DNA of 64,000 nt from Kribbella amoyensis (GTDB lineage: Bacteria; Actinomycetota; Actinomycetes; Propionibacteriales; Kribbellaceae): positions 62,001 to 126,000 of the forward strand of contig NZ_VIVK01000003.1 of assembly GCF_007828865.1 (NCBI RefSeq), read 5' to 3'. Of this stretch, positions 1-8,738 are shown in pieces; the first letter of the stretch is position 1, and every line of letters begins with the position of its first letter. Made by a program: the position numbers and the translations under genes. The notes under the pieces were generated by a model. The model did no database searches and was not told the DNA's origin. It worked only from the letters and a program-made list of their open reading frames with translations.

Positions 1-757
1 CCAGCAACGCGACTTTGTGCACCAACCAGCCACCTCACCAACCGCGGACCAACCGAGCGGCGCACAAAGTCGCCGTCACCTACCACCAAGCACGGTGCGG
101 CGGCACGCGAAGGTACCGGTCGCCGCCCGCGCCCTCGGCGCGGAGACAGCCCGGCGCACCACCGCCCGGCCGCGGTCCTCCTCCGCCAGCAACGCGACTT
201 TGTGCACCGATCAGCCACCTCACCGCTCGCGAAACGGCTGGGCTGCGCACAAAGTCGCCCTCACCGCTCGCGAAACGGTCGACCGGCGCACAAAGTCGGC
301 GTCACCGAGCACCAAGCGCAGCGCGATGACACGCGAGGGTACTGATGACGCCCACGCTCTCGCCACGCGAACCTCCCCGCGTACAAGCCCGCGGCCGCAG
401 GCTTGCTCCGCCGGCAGCGCGACCTTGGGCACCGATCAGCCACCTCACCGCTCGCGAAACGGCTGGGCTGCGCACAAAGTCGCCCTCACCGCCAGCAAGA
501 CGGCCGATCGGCGCCCAAAGTCGCCCTCACCGAGCACCAAGCGCGGCGCGATGGCACGCGAGGGTACTGATGGCGCCCACGCTCTCGCCGCGCGAGCCTC
601 CCCGCGTACCAGCGCGCGGCCGCAGGATCGCTCCGCCGGCAGCGCGACCTTGGGCACCAACCAGCCACCTCCCCGCCCGCGAAAACGGCTGGGCTGCGCA
701 CAAAGTCGCCCTCACCGCCAGCGAAACGGCCGATCGGCGCCCAAAGTCGCCGTCACC
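1..757. repeat. Tandem ~225-bp repeat with inverted GCGACTTTGTGC / GCACAAAGTCGC elements
   Basis: No convincing gene lies in 1-886; all frames here are repeat-driven. Element A (GCGACTTTGTGC) sits at 9-20 and 194-205, and its variant GCGACCTTGGGC at 419-430 and 644-655. The last three copies are spaced exactly 225 bp apart. Element B (GCGCACAAAGTCGCC or GCGCCCAAAGTCGCC) sits at 60, 245, 286, 470, 511, 696 and 737. A and B are reverse complements, so each unit can form stem-loops. The two units with TTGGGC in A also carry a B copy with GCCCAA (511 and 737), a matched change. Function is unknown. Confidence 0.8.
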
Positions 758-821
758 AACAGCACACGCGCGGTGCGGGGTACGCGGGGGTCGGTGCGGG
801 TACGCGGCGTGGGTGCCGGGG

Positions 822-879
822 GTACGCGGAGGTGGGTGGTGGGGTGCGGGGTACGCGGAGGTGGGTGGTGGGGTGCGGG
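822..879. repeat. 29-bp perfect tandem duplication, G-rich
   Basis: A 29-bp unit starting GTACGCGGAGGTGGGTGG occurs at 822-850 and is repeated exactly at 851-879. Looser GGTACGCGG-type units precede it from about 775. It lies just downstream of the stop codon of the minus-strand K+ channel gene. The plus strand has several short G-runs that might form a quadruplex; that is inference only. Confidence 0.75.
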
Positions 880-886
880 TTGGGGG

Positions 887-1960
887 TTACTCGTCTTCGT
901 TGTCGGCGCCGGGGCGTTCTGCCCAGGGGGTTTCTTTGGCGGGGCGGACGACGATGAGTTTGTCGCCGGCGGCCAGGACGGAGACGTTGGAGTCGTAGTA
1001 CCGGTAGACGGTGCCGTCGCGGACGACCGAGACGACGCGGTCCGGGACCGAGGACGGGGGCTTGCCCACCTCGCGGCCGAGGACGGGGCGTTCGGCGACC
1101 TCGAGACCCTCGCCGTAGGTGAGCAGGTCCTCCATCACCTCGCCGAGGTTCGGGCTGACCGCGGACAGGCCGAGCAGCCGGCCGACCGCCTCGGAGGAGG
1201 TGACCACGGCGTCCGCGCCGGACTGGCGCAGCAGCGGGACGTTGTCCTCCTCGCGAACCGCGACCACGATGTGTGCGGTCGGGTTCAGCTGCCGGACGGC
1301 CAGGGTGACCAGGACGGCGGAGTCGTCGCGGTCCGTGGTGACGATCACCTCGCGGGCCGTCATCACCTCGGCGCGGCGCAGGACGGTCCGGTTGGTGGCG
1401 TCGCCGTGGAAGGCGGCCATCTGGTCGTTGCCCGCGTCCCCGATCGCCTGGGCGCGCGGGTCGATCACGACGATGGCCTCGCGCTTCACCCCGTTGCTCA
1501 GCAGGGTCTGCACGGCCGAGCGGCCCTTGGTGCCGTAGCCGACGACCACGGTGTGGTCCTTCATGCGCTTCCTCCATCGGGAGTCGCGCATGATGCGCCG
1601 ACCCTCGTTCGCCAGGACTTCCAGGGTCGTGCCGACCAGCACCACCAGGAAGGAGATCCTGAGCGGCGTGACGATGAAGGCGTTCACCAGCCGGGCGGCG
1701 GGCGTCACCGGAGTGATGTCGCCGTACCCGGTCGTGGTGAGCGTGACGGTCGCGTAGTAGATGCTGTCGATCAGGTCGACGTGACCGTCGTAGGTGTCCT
1801 TGTACCCGTCACGGTCGACCGCCACGATGAGCACCATCACGGTCAGCAGTCCCAGCGCGATCAGGAAGCGGCGGAACAGCTCCAGGACCGGCGAGCGAGT
1901 GCTCGCGGGCAGGTTGACCAAGAGGCCGTGGGGGTTGCGTCCGGTGGGCAAGGCTGGCAC
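887..1960 (-). CDS. Two-TM potassium channel with RCK (TrkA-N/TrkA-C) domain
   Basis: The 357-residue product is a membrane K+ channel subunit. It has a first membrane span at about 32-48, a pore loop with the selectivity filter TTTGYGD at 75-81, a second span at about 92-115, and a cytoplasmic RCK module. The RCK Rossmann domain begins near 135 with VVVGYGTKG and is followed by a TrkA-C-like domain near the C-terminus. Such channels usually form tetramers gated by a ring of RCK domains binding nucleotide or ions. The GTG start at 1960 lies inside the 3' end of the upstream acetyltransferase gene. A later start is possible, but the first span requires coding sequence back to at least about 1900. 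Confidence 0.9.
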   Translation of the reverse strand: MPALPTGRNPHGLLVNLPASTRSPVLELFRRFLIALGLLTVMVLIVAVDRDGYKDTYDGHVDLIDSIYYATVTLTTTGYGDITPVTPAARLVNAFIVTPLRISFLVVLVGTTLEVLANEGRRIMRDSRWRKRMKDHTVVVGYGTKGRSAVQTLLSNGVKREAIVVIDPRAQAIGDAGNDQMAAFHGDATNRTVLRRAEVMTAREVIVTTDRDDSAVLVTLAVRQLNPTAHIVVAVREEDNVPLLRQSGADAVVTSSEAVGRLLGLSAVSPNLGEVMEDLLTYGEGLEVAERPVLGREVGKPPSSVPDRVVSVVRDGTVYRYYDSNVSVLAAGDKLIVVRPAKETPWAERPGADNEDE

Positions 1961-2921
1961 GGGAACGACGATATGGCACCGGCGGCCGATCCATGGAATG
2001 CGACAGGCTCTGGTCCGACAGCGCGACCGTCACCATCAGGCTGTCACCGTCCTGGACGACCCTGGTCCGCATCCGCAGTCCCTCGACGGTCCGCAGCATC
2101 GCCACGTTCTCCGGCTGGACCATGCAGACGGCCCGGTCGGCCCCGAGCAGCCGGGCCTCCTGGATCACCCGGCGGAGCAGCTGGGACCCGAGCCCCTGGC
2201 CCTGCCAGCCGTCCTCGACCAGGACGGCGATCTCCATCGCGGTTCCGTCCAGCTCCTCCCAGGGCGCCGCGGTCGCCATCCCGACCACGGCCCCCTCGAT
2301 CGCCGCGACGACGGAGGCGCCACCGGCCGGCGCGGACAGGTGCCGGGCCGTCCGGGCGGTGAGTTTGGGCATCGGGACGTGGTACCTGCGGGTCCGGCTC
2401 TCGTACGAACACCGCTCGTGCATCGCGACGACGGCCTCCGCGTCGTCCACGGTCGCCCGGCGCAGGTCCGGGACCCCGCTGCCCGGGCGCGGGCCTTCGA
2501 CGACGCCCTCGTACCGCTCCGCGAGCCGGCCCGCGATCTCGACCAGCACGTCCGCGCGGGCCCACTCGGCCGCGGTGTACTCGCCGAATCCCTGCAGGCT
2601 CTCCAGCTCCTCGTCCACGGACACCGGGTCCTCGATCAGCCGGAGCACAGCCCGCAGGTACCGGGTCGGGCCGTCGCTGAGGACGTCGGCCTGGCACGGC
2701 CGCACGCTGGTCCGCAGGCAGCCCGCCTCGGCGGCGAGCGCGGTCAGGTCGGCGGCGGACCAGCCGACGCCGGTGGAGACCACCAGTTCGTCGACGGCGC
2801 CGGTCTCGGCGGTGAAGACCTCGAGGCTGAGGATGTTGATGTCGTCCGCACCACATCGTGCAGCGAGTTCGGCCAGCGCACCGGGCCGGTCGGCGAGTTC
2901 GGTCCTGATCTTCCAGAGCAT
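1809..2921 (-). CDS. ACT domain plus GNAT N-acetyltransferase
   Basis: The ATG at 2921 is preceded by a GAGGGAGGG ribosome site and gives about 370 residues. Residues 1-70 form an ACT-like domain (starting LWKIRTELADRPGALAEL), a fold that usually binds amino acids. The C-terminal half is a GNAT acetyltransferase with the acetyl-CoA loop seen as EDGWQGQGLGSQLL. The fusion suggests an acetyltransferase controlled by an amino-acid ligand; the substrate is not evident. The final ~60 residues are Arg/Pro-rich, unlike the GNAT fold, and overlap the start of the K+ channel gene by 152 bp in another frame. A frameshift near 1990-2010 would explain this odd tail. Confidence 0.8.
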   Translation of the reverse strand: MLWKIRTELADRPGALAELAARCGADDINILSLEVFTAETGAVDELVVSTGVGWSAADLTALAAEAGCLRTSVRPCQADVLSDGPTRYLRAVLRLIEDPVSVDEELESLQGFGEYTAAEWARADVLVEIAGRLAERYEGVVEGPRPGSGVPDLRRATVDDAEAVVAMHERCSYESRTRRYHVPMPKLTARTARHLSAPAGGASVVAAIEGAVVGMATAAPWEELDGTAMEIAVLVEDGWQGQGLGSQLLRRVIQEARLLGADRAVCMVQPENVAMLRTVEGLRMRTRVVQDGDSLMVTVALSDQSLSHSMDRPPVPYRRSRASLAHRTQPPRPLGQPAREHSLAGPGAVPPLPDRAGTADRDGAHRGGRP

Positions 2922-3480
2922 GCGGACGCCCTCCCTCGTGGAAACGTGCTTCCACTGTGCGCCGGAGGTGTTGCCCGAGCGGGTCCGCGACGTTACGCGC
3001 ACGTCAACTTCCCCGCCGGCGCGGCATGTCCCCAGCCAGCGGCCACGGCACCTCGACCGCTACAACAGCGCAATGCCCTTGAACACCAACCCGGGACCGC
3101 GCCACCCCGCCTTGAACACCAACCCTGGACCGGGGACAGTTCATACCTTGTTCGAGGTCCCCCTTTCCGCGCCAAGGTGTGCAACTGGATGTCAGCGGCC
3201 GCACTCACTGCCCACAAACCCATCGGTAGCCGCGTACGGCAGCAGCTGCGATTGAGCCGAGCGAACACCCACCCGCCCCAGTCCACCCCGGCCCGCCACC
3301 CCGGCCTGCCGCGCCGGTCGCAGCCACAGTCACCGCTCACAGGTCCATACGTAGCTGCCTGCGGCAGCAGCTGTGATTGGGCCAAGCGACACCTACCCGC
3401 CCCGGACTGCCGTCCCGTCCCTCGCCCAGTCCCCCCGCCTGTGTCTGCCGGCAGGGCCCCCACCCCGGTCCACCGCCCCG
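2922..3480. other. Gene-poor region with imperfect direct repeats
   Basis: I see no credible gene here. The segment CCTTGAACACCAACCCKGGA occurs twice within about 3075-3135. A longer imperfect direct repeat of about 48 bp (CGGCAGCAGCTGYGATTG and following bases) occurs near 3240-3282 and again near 3364-3405. These repeats lead directly into the minisatellite that follows. Confidence 0.6.
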
Positions 3481-3830
3481 GTTCCCGGCACGGTCCACTG
3501 CCCCGGTTCCCGGCACGGTCCACTGCCCCGGTTCCCGGCACGGTCCACTGCCCCGGTTCCCGGCACGGTCCACCGTCCCGGTTCCCGGCACGGTCCACCG
3601 TCCCGGTTCCCGGCACGGTCCACCGTCCCGGTTCCCGGCACGGTCCACCGTCCCGGTTCCCGGCACGGTCCACCGTCCCGGTTCCCGGCACGGTCCACCG
3701 TCCCGGTTCCCGGCACGGTCCACCGTCCCGGTTCCCGGCACGGTCCACCGTCCCGGTTCCCGGCACGGTCCACCGTCCCGGTTCCCGGCACGGTCTACCG
3801 TCCCTGTTCCCGGCACGGGTCTGCCGCCCG
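3481..3830. repeat. 25-bp minisatellite, 14 units
   Basis: The unit GTTCCCGGCACGGTCC plus ACTGCCCCG or ACCGTCCCG recurs every 25 bp from 3481 to 3806. The first three units carry the ACTGCC variant, the next ones are uniform ACCGTC, and the last two are diverged. Identical interior units with variants at the edges are typical of expansion by slippage or unequal exchange. Because 25 is not a multiple of three and no unit holds a stop codon, several frames on both strands stay open; none looks like a real protein. The array lies just downstream of the minus-strand gene ending at 3837. Confidence 0.95.
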
Positions 3831-3836
3831 GGACCT

Positions 3837-4247
3837 TCAGCGGGTGCGGCGGCGGGGGTTGGGGAGGCGGTCGGTGAGCCTTTTGCGTTGGGCGGACAGG
3901 ACGACGGCCGACTCGCGGCGGTCGAGGTCGGCGTGGCGGAGCAGCTCGGGGTACGTCGCCTGCGGCACCGGGGGATACGTCGTGACGATCGCGTCGCCGC
4001 TGAAGACGAAGAAGATCGCCTGACCGTCCTTGATCACCTTGAGCAGCGAGCCGTCCCGGACGGTGAGCGCGTGCTCGACCGCCTTGCGCCGGGCCGCCCG
4101 TTTCGCCAGCGCGGCCTGGATCGCCTGCTGGGCCGGTTCGCGGCCGTGCTTGACCGCCTCGATCGCCAGTGGCCCGTACCGGACGCCGTACTTGACCACG
4201 TTCTTGACCAGGCGACCCTGTTTTCCACCACTCGCACCGGCTGCCAT
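3837..4247 (-). CDS. Conserved hypothetical protein, 136 aa
   Basis: The open frame extends further upstream, but the ATG at 4247 (MAAGASGGKQGRLVKN) marks the onset of protein-like sequence; before it the frame reads as antisense of the divergent gene. The product is basic and has no signal peptide or clear membrane span. A helical Lys/Arg-rich N-terminal half (about 10-60) is followed by a short beta-rich part with FFVFSGDAIVTTYPP. I do not recognise the family. Its 3' end abuts the 25-bp minisatellite. Confidence 0.65.
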   Translation of the reverse strand: MAAGASGGKQGRLVKNVVKYGVRYGPLAIEAVKHGREPAQQAIQAALAKRAARRKAVEHALTVRDGSLLKVIKDGQAIFFVFSGDAIVTTYPPVPQATYPELLRHADLDRRESAVVLSAQRKRLTDRLPNPRRRTR

Positions 4248-4305
4248 ACAGCGACTGTACTGACCCGCCGGGGTCGGCATGCGGGGGCTGGAGTGGTCAG
4301 GGATC

Positions 4306-4920
4306 ATGGGCCGGGTGACCGTACCCACGCCGCGCCGGCCGATCCTGCCCGGCAACCAGCTGTTCGAGTCGCTGCCCGGTGCCGCCGACCCGGCCGCGGT
4401 GGCCGAAGTCGCGCACCGGACCGCGGAGCTGCTGGTCCGGGGCGCGCGGACCAGCGAGGACGCCGAGGTGGTCGCCCGGGTGGTCAAGCTCGCCGACGAC
4501 TACGGCCTCGACGAGCTGGCCGACCTCTGGTCCGACTCCCCCGCCGACTCGCTCCCCGGCACCCTCTGGCGGCTGTACCTGCTGCGCTCCTGGGTGCACT
4601 CGTCGGCCGAGGACGTCTCCCGCGAGTACGCGACCGGCCGCGAGTACGCCGAGGTGCACGCCGTCGTCGCCGGGGTCGCCGACCCGCCCGGGCCGACCGA
4701 GGTGAAGGACATGGTCGACGCCGTACTCCGTGGGGTCGCGACCGGTGACTTCGCGACCACGCTGGACCGGGCGGCGGCGTTCGCGCGGATCGTGGCGACC
4801 GGCCGGGCGCACCTGGCCGACGACGGGCACGACCAGGTCCGGTCCGCGTCGAAGCTGGTCGAGCTGGCCGACCAGCTGCAGACCGCGGCGCGTACGGAGC
4901 GTGCCGGTCAACTCTGGTGA
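4306..4920 (+). CDS. Conserved hypothetical protein, ~204 aa
   Basis: This is an acidic, all-helical soluble protein with no signal or membrane segment. It begins with a short basic tail (TVPTPRRPILPG) followed by helices rich in Ala, Glu and Leu. I do not recognise a catalytic motif. Start choice is uncertain: ATG at 4279, ATG at 4306 and GTG at 4318 are in frame and none has a strong ribosome site. It diverges from the 3837-4247 gene with a short gap and converges on the subtilase gene, with a candidate small RNA between. Confidence 0.65.
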   Translation: MGRVTVPTPRRPILPGNQLFESLPGAADPAAVAEVAHRTAELLVRGARTSEDAEVVARVVKLADDYGLDELADLWSDSPADSLPGTLWRLYLLRSWVHSSAEDVSREYATGREYAEVHAVVAGVADPPGPTEVKDMVDAVLRGVATGDFATTLDRAAAFARIVATGRAHLADDGHDQVRSASKLVELADQLQTAARTERAGQLW

Positions 4921-4996
4921 ACGGTCCGCGGATCGGCCACGACACTTGCGTCGGCGGAGTCCAGATGTTAGGGCGCCACGACCGGAAAACCTCAAC

Positions 4997-5026
4997 AAGA
5001 CAAGGCGTTTGAGGATTCGCTACACT
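4997..5026 (+). promoter_or_regulatory. Sigma-70-like promoter for candidate small RNA
   Basis: A -35-like AAGACA at 4997-5002 and a -10-like TACACT at 5021-5026 are separated by 18 bp. The expected start point falls about 7 bp downstream, at or near G5033, exactly where the outer stem of the structured RNA begins. The match is by eye only. Confidence 0.5.
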
Positions 5027-5032
5027 GTCTGA

Positions 5033-5157
5033 GGCGTCGGGCCGCGGTAGCCCCGGGTCCCAAAATAAGCCGCTACGAGCGGCCACGCGCCGTGAGGCGC
5101 TCCCGGTCCGACGCCACCTACTTCTCCCCCTGCAGGATGGTTCCTGCAAGGGGAGAA
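5033..5157 (+). ncRNA. Candidate structured small RNA (~125 nt), unrecognised family
   Basis: The intergenic stretch between two convergent genes folds into nested perfect helices. The outer stem GGCGTCGG (5033-5040) pairs with CCGACGCC (5108-5115). Inside it GCCGC-G-GTAGC (5041-5051) can pair with GCTAC-GA-GCGGC (5072-5083), and GCGCC-GTGA-GGCGC (5088-5100) forms a hairpin. A strong hairpin at 5122-5157 closes the unit and a promoter-like element lies just upstream. No ribosome site or credible peptide is present. It does not match the tmRNA, SRP, 6S or RNase P landmarks I know. Identity is open. Confidence 0.5.
5122..5157. terminator. Perfect hairpin, probable terminator
   Basis: TTCTCCCC (5122-5129) pairs with GGGGAGAA (5150-5157), and TGCAGGA (5131-5137) with TCCTGCA (5142-5148), with one unpaired base on each side and a 4-base loop. 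It lies between a plus-strand gene/small RNA and the 3' end of the minus-strand subtilase, so it could end transcription from both sides. There is no long T-tract, which is usual in actinobacteria. Confidence 0.7.
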
Positions 5158-5206
5158 ATTGCCTGACCGGGGTGTCCCAGCGCCCCCTGGGACACCCCGG
5201 TGGTTC

Positions 5207-8200
5207 TTACCGGCGGACCCCGTAGAACTGCTTGAGGGTCTGGGTGACCGCCTTGCCGCCGGCTTCGGTGAGCTCCACCTTGAGGGTGACGAAGCTCTCG
5301 GCCAAGGTGTTGTCGACGGTCACGACGGCCTTGGTCGCGGTCCGCTGGACCGGGGCTTCGGTCCAGGTCGCGCCGTCGTCGTACGACGCCCAGGCGCGCG
5401 CCGAGGTGATCGGGCCGGGCTGGAACCACTCCCCCGCCTCGAGCCGGACCGTGATCGGGTACTCCGCGACCCGCGGCGCCCGGTCGTTGGTGTCGACGGC
5501 CAGGTCGTAGTCCGGGAAGAGCAACGGCAGCGCCTTCCCCGAATCGGCCGACGAGCTCGTCCAGCGCCAGCGCGTCTCCGCCTCGGCCGGCGACTCCCAC
5601 GAGTACGCCTCGCGTTGCCAGCGGTGCAGGGTGGACGCCAGCTCCAGGTCGGTCGGTCCGGCCGGCACATCCCAGCCACCCTGGCCGTAGAACCCGTACC
5701 GGCCGAGCGACTCGCCGTTCGCGAACAGCTCGGTGTTGCCGAGGTCCAGGAAGCCGTGGATCGAGAAGTGCCCCGGCTGGGTGTCGGACCAGCCGGCGAA
5801 GTTGCTCCAGACGTAGTTCCCGCTCCGGGCCGCCGGGATCACGGCCTGCCCGGTCGTCTGGTCCCGCCGCAGCCCCGGCCGCAGCCCCGCCTGGTACCAG
5901 GTCTCGGTGTGCCGGCTGCCGGCCTTGTACGCCTTCCCGGTCGACGTCATCAGGGTGGCGAACGGCCAGGCCATCGCGTCGGAGTGGCCGACCATCTGGG
6001 TCACCTTGGTGTCGCGTTCGGCGGTGACCAGGTGCTCGACCCGGTTCGGCGCGGCGACCGAGCCGCGGTCACCGGTCGGGATCAGGGTCAGGCTCCACGG
6101 CCGCCAGACGTCGACGTACTCGGAGTAGGTGAAGTTCTTGCCCGGGGTGTAGTAGGTCGCGTCGATCGAGGCGAGCTGCCGGTCCGTCACCCGGTGGTTC
6201 ACGCCGCCCTTGATCTCCCGGCTGTGGGTGAACGCCAGGCTGTAGAGATACGGCGACGCGGCCCAGTCGGGCGAGCCGTACTGCCACCCCTCGACCACCT
6301 CGAAGGTGCCGCGCTTCGCCTTCGTCGGGGTGTCCGCCAGGTAGACCGCCTTGACCCGGTTGGTGAAACCGCGCGAGCTCGACAGCACCCAGTCGTCGAT
6401 GACCCGGCCGTAGGTGAGGCTGCCGCCCCGGTACTCGCTGGCGCGCTGCGTGGTCACCTTGGCCTGAACCGCCTTGCGGGCGTCGTAGGTGATCGTGGTG
6501 TCCTTCGTCAGGGTGACCTCGGGATCGCCGAGGAAGCTGTACGACTCGACCGTCCCCTCGGCGCCGTCGGTCGCGATCACGGCGGCCAGCGAGTACGTCC
6601 CGGCGCGGAGGTGGAGGGTCCGGTCGGCGCCGTCGAAGCCGACGCGCTGGGCCGCGATGCTGTCCAGGTCGAACACGTCGAGCGCGGTGATCGAAGAGGC
6701 GGGCTGCCCGTTCCGGTCGATCAGTTGGAAGGTGACGTCGACGTGCTGTGGTTCGAGGTAGAAGCCGACCGGGGTGACCACGGTCCGGCCGTCGTTGCTG
6801 GTGGCAACCACGCGCGCGCTGACCGCCCCGTACAGGCCGTGGTCGAGCTTGACGCTGGGGTCGACGGCGAGCGGGACCTGCGCGGTCTGGCCGGCCGGGA
6901 TCCGGACCGAGGTGGTACCGAGGCGGACCGCTGTCCGCGGCATCGCCTTGCCGTTGTTGCCGCGGATGTCCGCGGTGAGGCGCAACGTGACGGGCTTGTC
7001 CCCGTGGTTGGTGTAGACGAGCGGCTTGGTCACCTTGTCGGCCGGCTTGTGCGGCCAGGCGAACGTGCCGAGGTCGGTGGTACCGGGTCCGGTGACCTGC
7101 TGGGCGACCGCGTTGGCGACATCGAGCTCGCCGGCGCCCTGCTCGTACACGCCGACGCTCGACGCGGACCGGACCGTGCTCTGCAACGCAGACTTCAGCT
7201 GCTGCCCGGTCCAGGTCGGGTGCTGCTGCTTGAGGATCGCGGCCGCACCGGCGACGTGCGGGGTCGCCATCGAGGTTCCGTTCATGTCGACGTACGCCGA
7301 GTCGCCGCGACCGCCGGCCCGGGCGGCCGTGATGTCGACACCCGGTGCCGCGATGTCCGGCTTCACCGCGTGGTTGCCCATCACCGGGCCGCGGCCGGAG
7401 AAGCCGGCCGTGGTCTGGGTCAGGTCGGTGGCCGCGACGGTGAGCGCGGAGGCGGCGCACCCCGGGCTGGTGATCGTCTCGGCCGGTCCGCCGAGGTTGC
7501 CGGCGGCAATCACGAACAGCACGCCGGAGCTCGCGCTGATCCGGTCCACGGCGGCCGCCATCGGGTCGGTGCAGTCGACCGGTTCGGACGTGCCGATGGA
7601 CATGCTGACCACGTCGGCGCCCTGCGCGACGGCCCACTCCATCCCGGCGATGATCCAGGACAACTCACCGGACCCGTAGTCGTTCAGGACCTTGCCGGAC
7701 AACAACTGGGCGCCCGGGGCGACACCCTTGTTCCGGCCGCCCGACGCGGTACCGCGGCCCGCGACCGTGGACGAGGTGTGGGTGCCGTGACCGTCGTGGT
7801 CGGTGACGTCGGGGCTGTCGGTGTAGTTCTCCTGGGCGACGACCGCACCCTGAAGATCCGGATGGTCGGCGTCGACCCCGGAATCGAGCACGGCCACCTT
7901 CGTCCCGGCGCCGTCGAACCCGGCTCGCCAAGCCGCCGGCGCACCGACGTACGGCACGCTCTCGTCCAGCGTCTTGGTCACCTTCGCGTCGAGCCAGATC
8001 TTGTCCAGCTCCTTGCCGGCCGGATTCGCGACCGACGTGAGCGCGCTCCAGGTCTCCCGGGCGCGGTCCTTGCCGGTTTTCAGCGCGGCCGCGTGGACCG
8101 TGGGGAGCGCCCGCGTCCGGGTCGCACCCGGCGGTACCGGCTGGACGGTGGACCGCGCGGTCGGCTTGTACGTGGTGATCACCGGGATCTGCTGGGTCGA

Positions 8201-8590
8201 CGTGTCGTCGTACCCCTGCCGGACCAGCGCGCTGACGTTGAACAACGCGTCGTCCACCTTGCCGCGCTGGACGAGTTCGGCCGCGCTGTCGGGCACGACG
8301 TACACGTCCTTGCCGACCGTGCGGGTCTCGTACCCGGGCGCGGCCGGGTCGGCGGGGACGAAGCGGAGGTTGGTCCGGCCGTCGGCGGCGGGGCTGACCT
8401 GCACCTTGTCGCCGGTGAGGAGGGTGACCACCTTCGCGGTGTCGACGGGGATCTGCGGGACCGCGGCGGACGAACCGGGGCCGACGGTCGGATCGGTGGC
8501 GGCGACGGCGTTTGACGAGGCCGTCGCCGGGACAAGAACGGAGGCGAGCAGCGTGGTCGCGGCTGCTCCGATCAGCAAGCGGGAGGACAT
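5207..8590 (-). CDS. Secreted S8 family serine protease (subtilase), 1127 aa
   Basis: This is an exported subtilisin-type endopeptidase. A signal peptide (about 1-31, ending TASSNAVAA) is followed by a propeptide-like region to about 205. The catalytic domain carries Asp236 (VAVLDSGVD), His268 (DGHGTHTSS), oxyanion Asn365 (AAGN) and Ser440 (NGTSMATPHVAG). The remaining ~600 residues are beta-rich modules without obvious membrane anchor, likely for substrate or wall contact. It is far longer than the ~400 residues of a minimal subtilase. A regulator with two HTH domains is divergently placed 148 bp away, an arrangement suggesting that it controls the protease. The physiological substrate is unknown. 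Confidence 0.95.
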   Translation of the reverse strand: MSSRLLIGAAATTLLASVLVPATASSNAVAATDPTVGPGSSAAVPQIPVDTAKVVTLLTGDKVQVSPAADGRTNLRFVPADPAAPGYETRTVGKDVYVVPDSAAELVQRGKVDDALFNVSALVRQGYDDTSTQQIPVITTYKPTARSTVQPVPPGATRTRALPTVHAAALKTGKDRARETWSALTSVANPAGKELDKIWLDAKVTKTLDESVPYVGAPAAWRAGFDGAGTKVAVLDSGVDADHPDLQGAVVAQENYTDSPDVTDHDGHGTHTSSTVAGRGTASGGRNKGVAPGAQLLSGKVLNDYGSGELSWIIAGMEWAVAQGADVVSMSIGTSEPVDCTDPMAAAVDRISASSGVLFVIAAGNLGGPAETITSPGCAASALTVAATDLTQTTAGFSGRGPVMGNHAVKPDIAAPGVDITAARAGGRGDSAYVDMNGTSMATPHVAGAAAILKQQHPTWTGQQLKSALQSTVRSASSVGVYEQGAGELDVANAVAQQVTGPGTTDLGTFAWPHKPADKVTKPLVYTNHGDKPVTLRLTADIRGNNGKAMPRTAVRLGTTSVRIPAGQTAQVPLAVDPSVKLDHGLYGAVSARVVATSNDGRTVVTPVGFYLEPQHVDVTFQLIDRNGQPASSITALDVFDLDSIAAQRVGFDGADRTLHLRAGTYSLAAVIATDGAEGTVESYSFLGDPEVTLTKDTTITYDARKAVQAKVTTQRASEYRGGSLTYGRVIDDWVLSSSRGFTNRVKAVYLADTPTKAKRGTFEVVEGWQYGSPDWAASPYLYSLAFTHSREIKGGVNHRVTDRQLASIDATYYTPGKNFTYSEYVDVWRPWSLTLIPTGDRGSVAAPNRVEHLVTAERDTKVTQMVGHSDAMAWPFATLMTSTGKAYKAGSRHTETWYQAGLRPGLRRDQTTGQAVIPAARSGNYVWSNFAGWSDTQPGHFSIHGFLDLGNTELFANGESLGRYGFYGQGGWDVPAGPTDLELASTLHRWQREAYSWESPAEAETRWRWTSSSADSGKALPLLFPDYDLAVDTNDRAPRVAEYPITVRLEAGEWFQPGPITSARAWASYDDGATWTEAPVQRTATKAVVTVDNTLAESFVTLKVELTEAGGKAVTQTLKQFYGVRR

Positions 8591-8738
8591 CGGCGGAGAC
8601 CCTTCGGGCGGAGGGGACGTTGTCGGCCAGTCTCATCGCAAAACCGCCAGCGCCGCTGCGGTTGGTGATGGCAGGATTACGACAATGCCGGAAGCCGCCA
8701 GTGGCCGCTCGGTCACAGCAGCCTGGGGAGGAGGCATC

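Noticed and set aside
17..2362. 781-residue frame across the left repeats
   Set aside because: Driven by the 225-bp repeats and then antisense to the K+ channel; no conserved domain.
3337..3816. Repeat proteins of PGTGTVDRAGNRDGG type on the minus strand
   Set aside because: Same 25-bp unit read in all three frames; stop-free by chance, without start signals.
3481..3830. CRISPR array
   Set aside because: Units are contiguous with no spacers and no cas genes are present.
5159..8515. 1118-residue frame on the plus strand opposite the subtilase
   Set aside because: Exactly shadows a well-supported protease with intact catalytic triad; no protein-like motifs.
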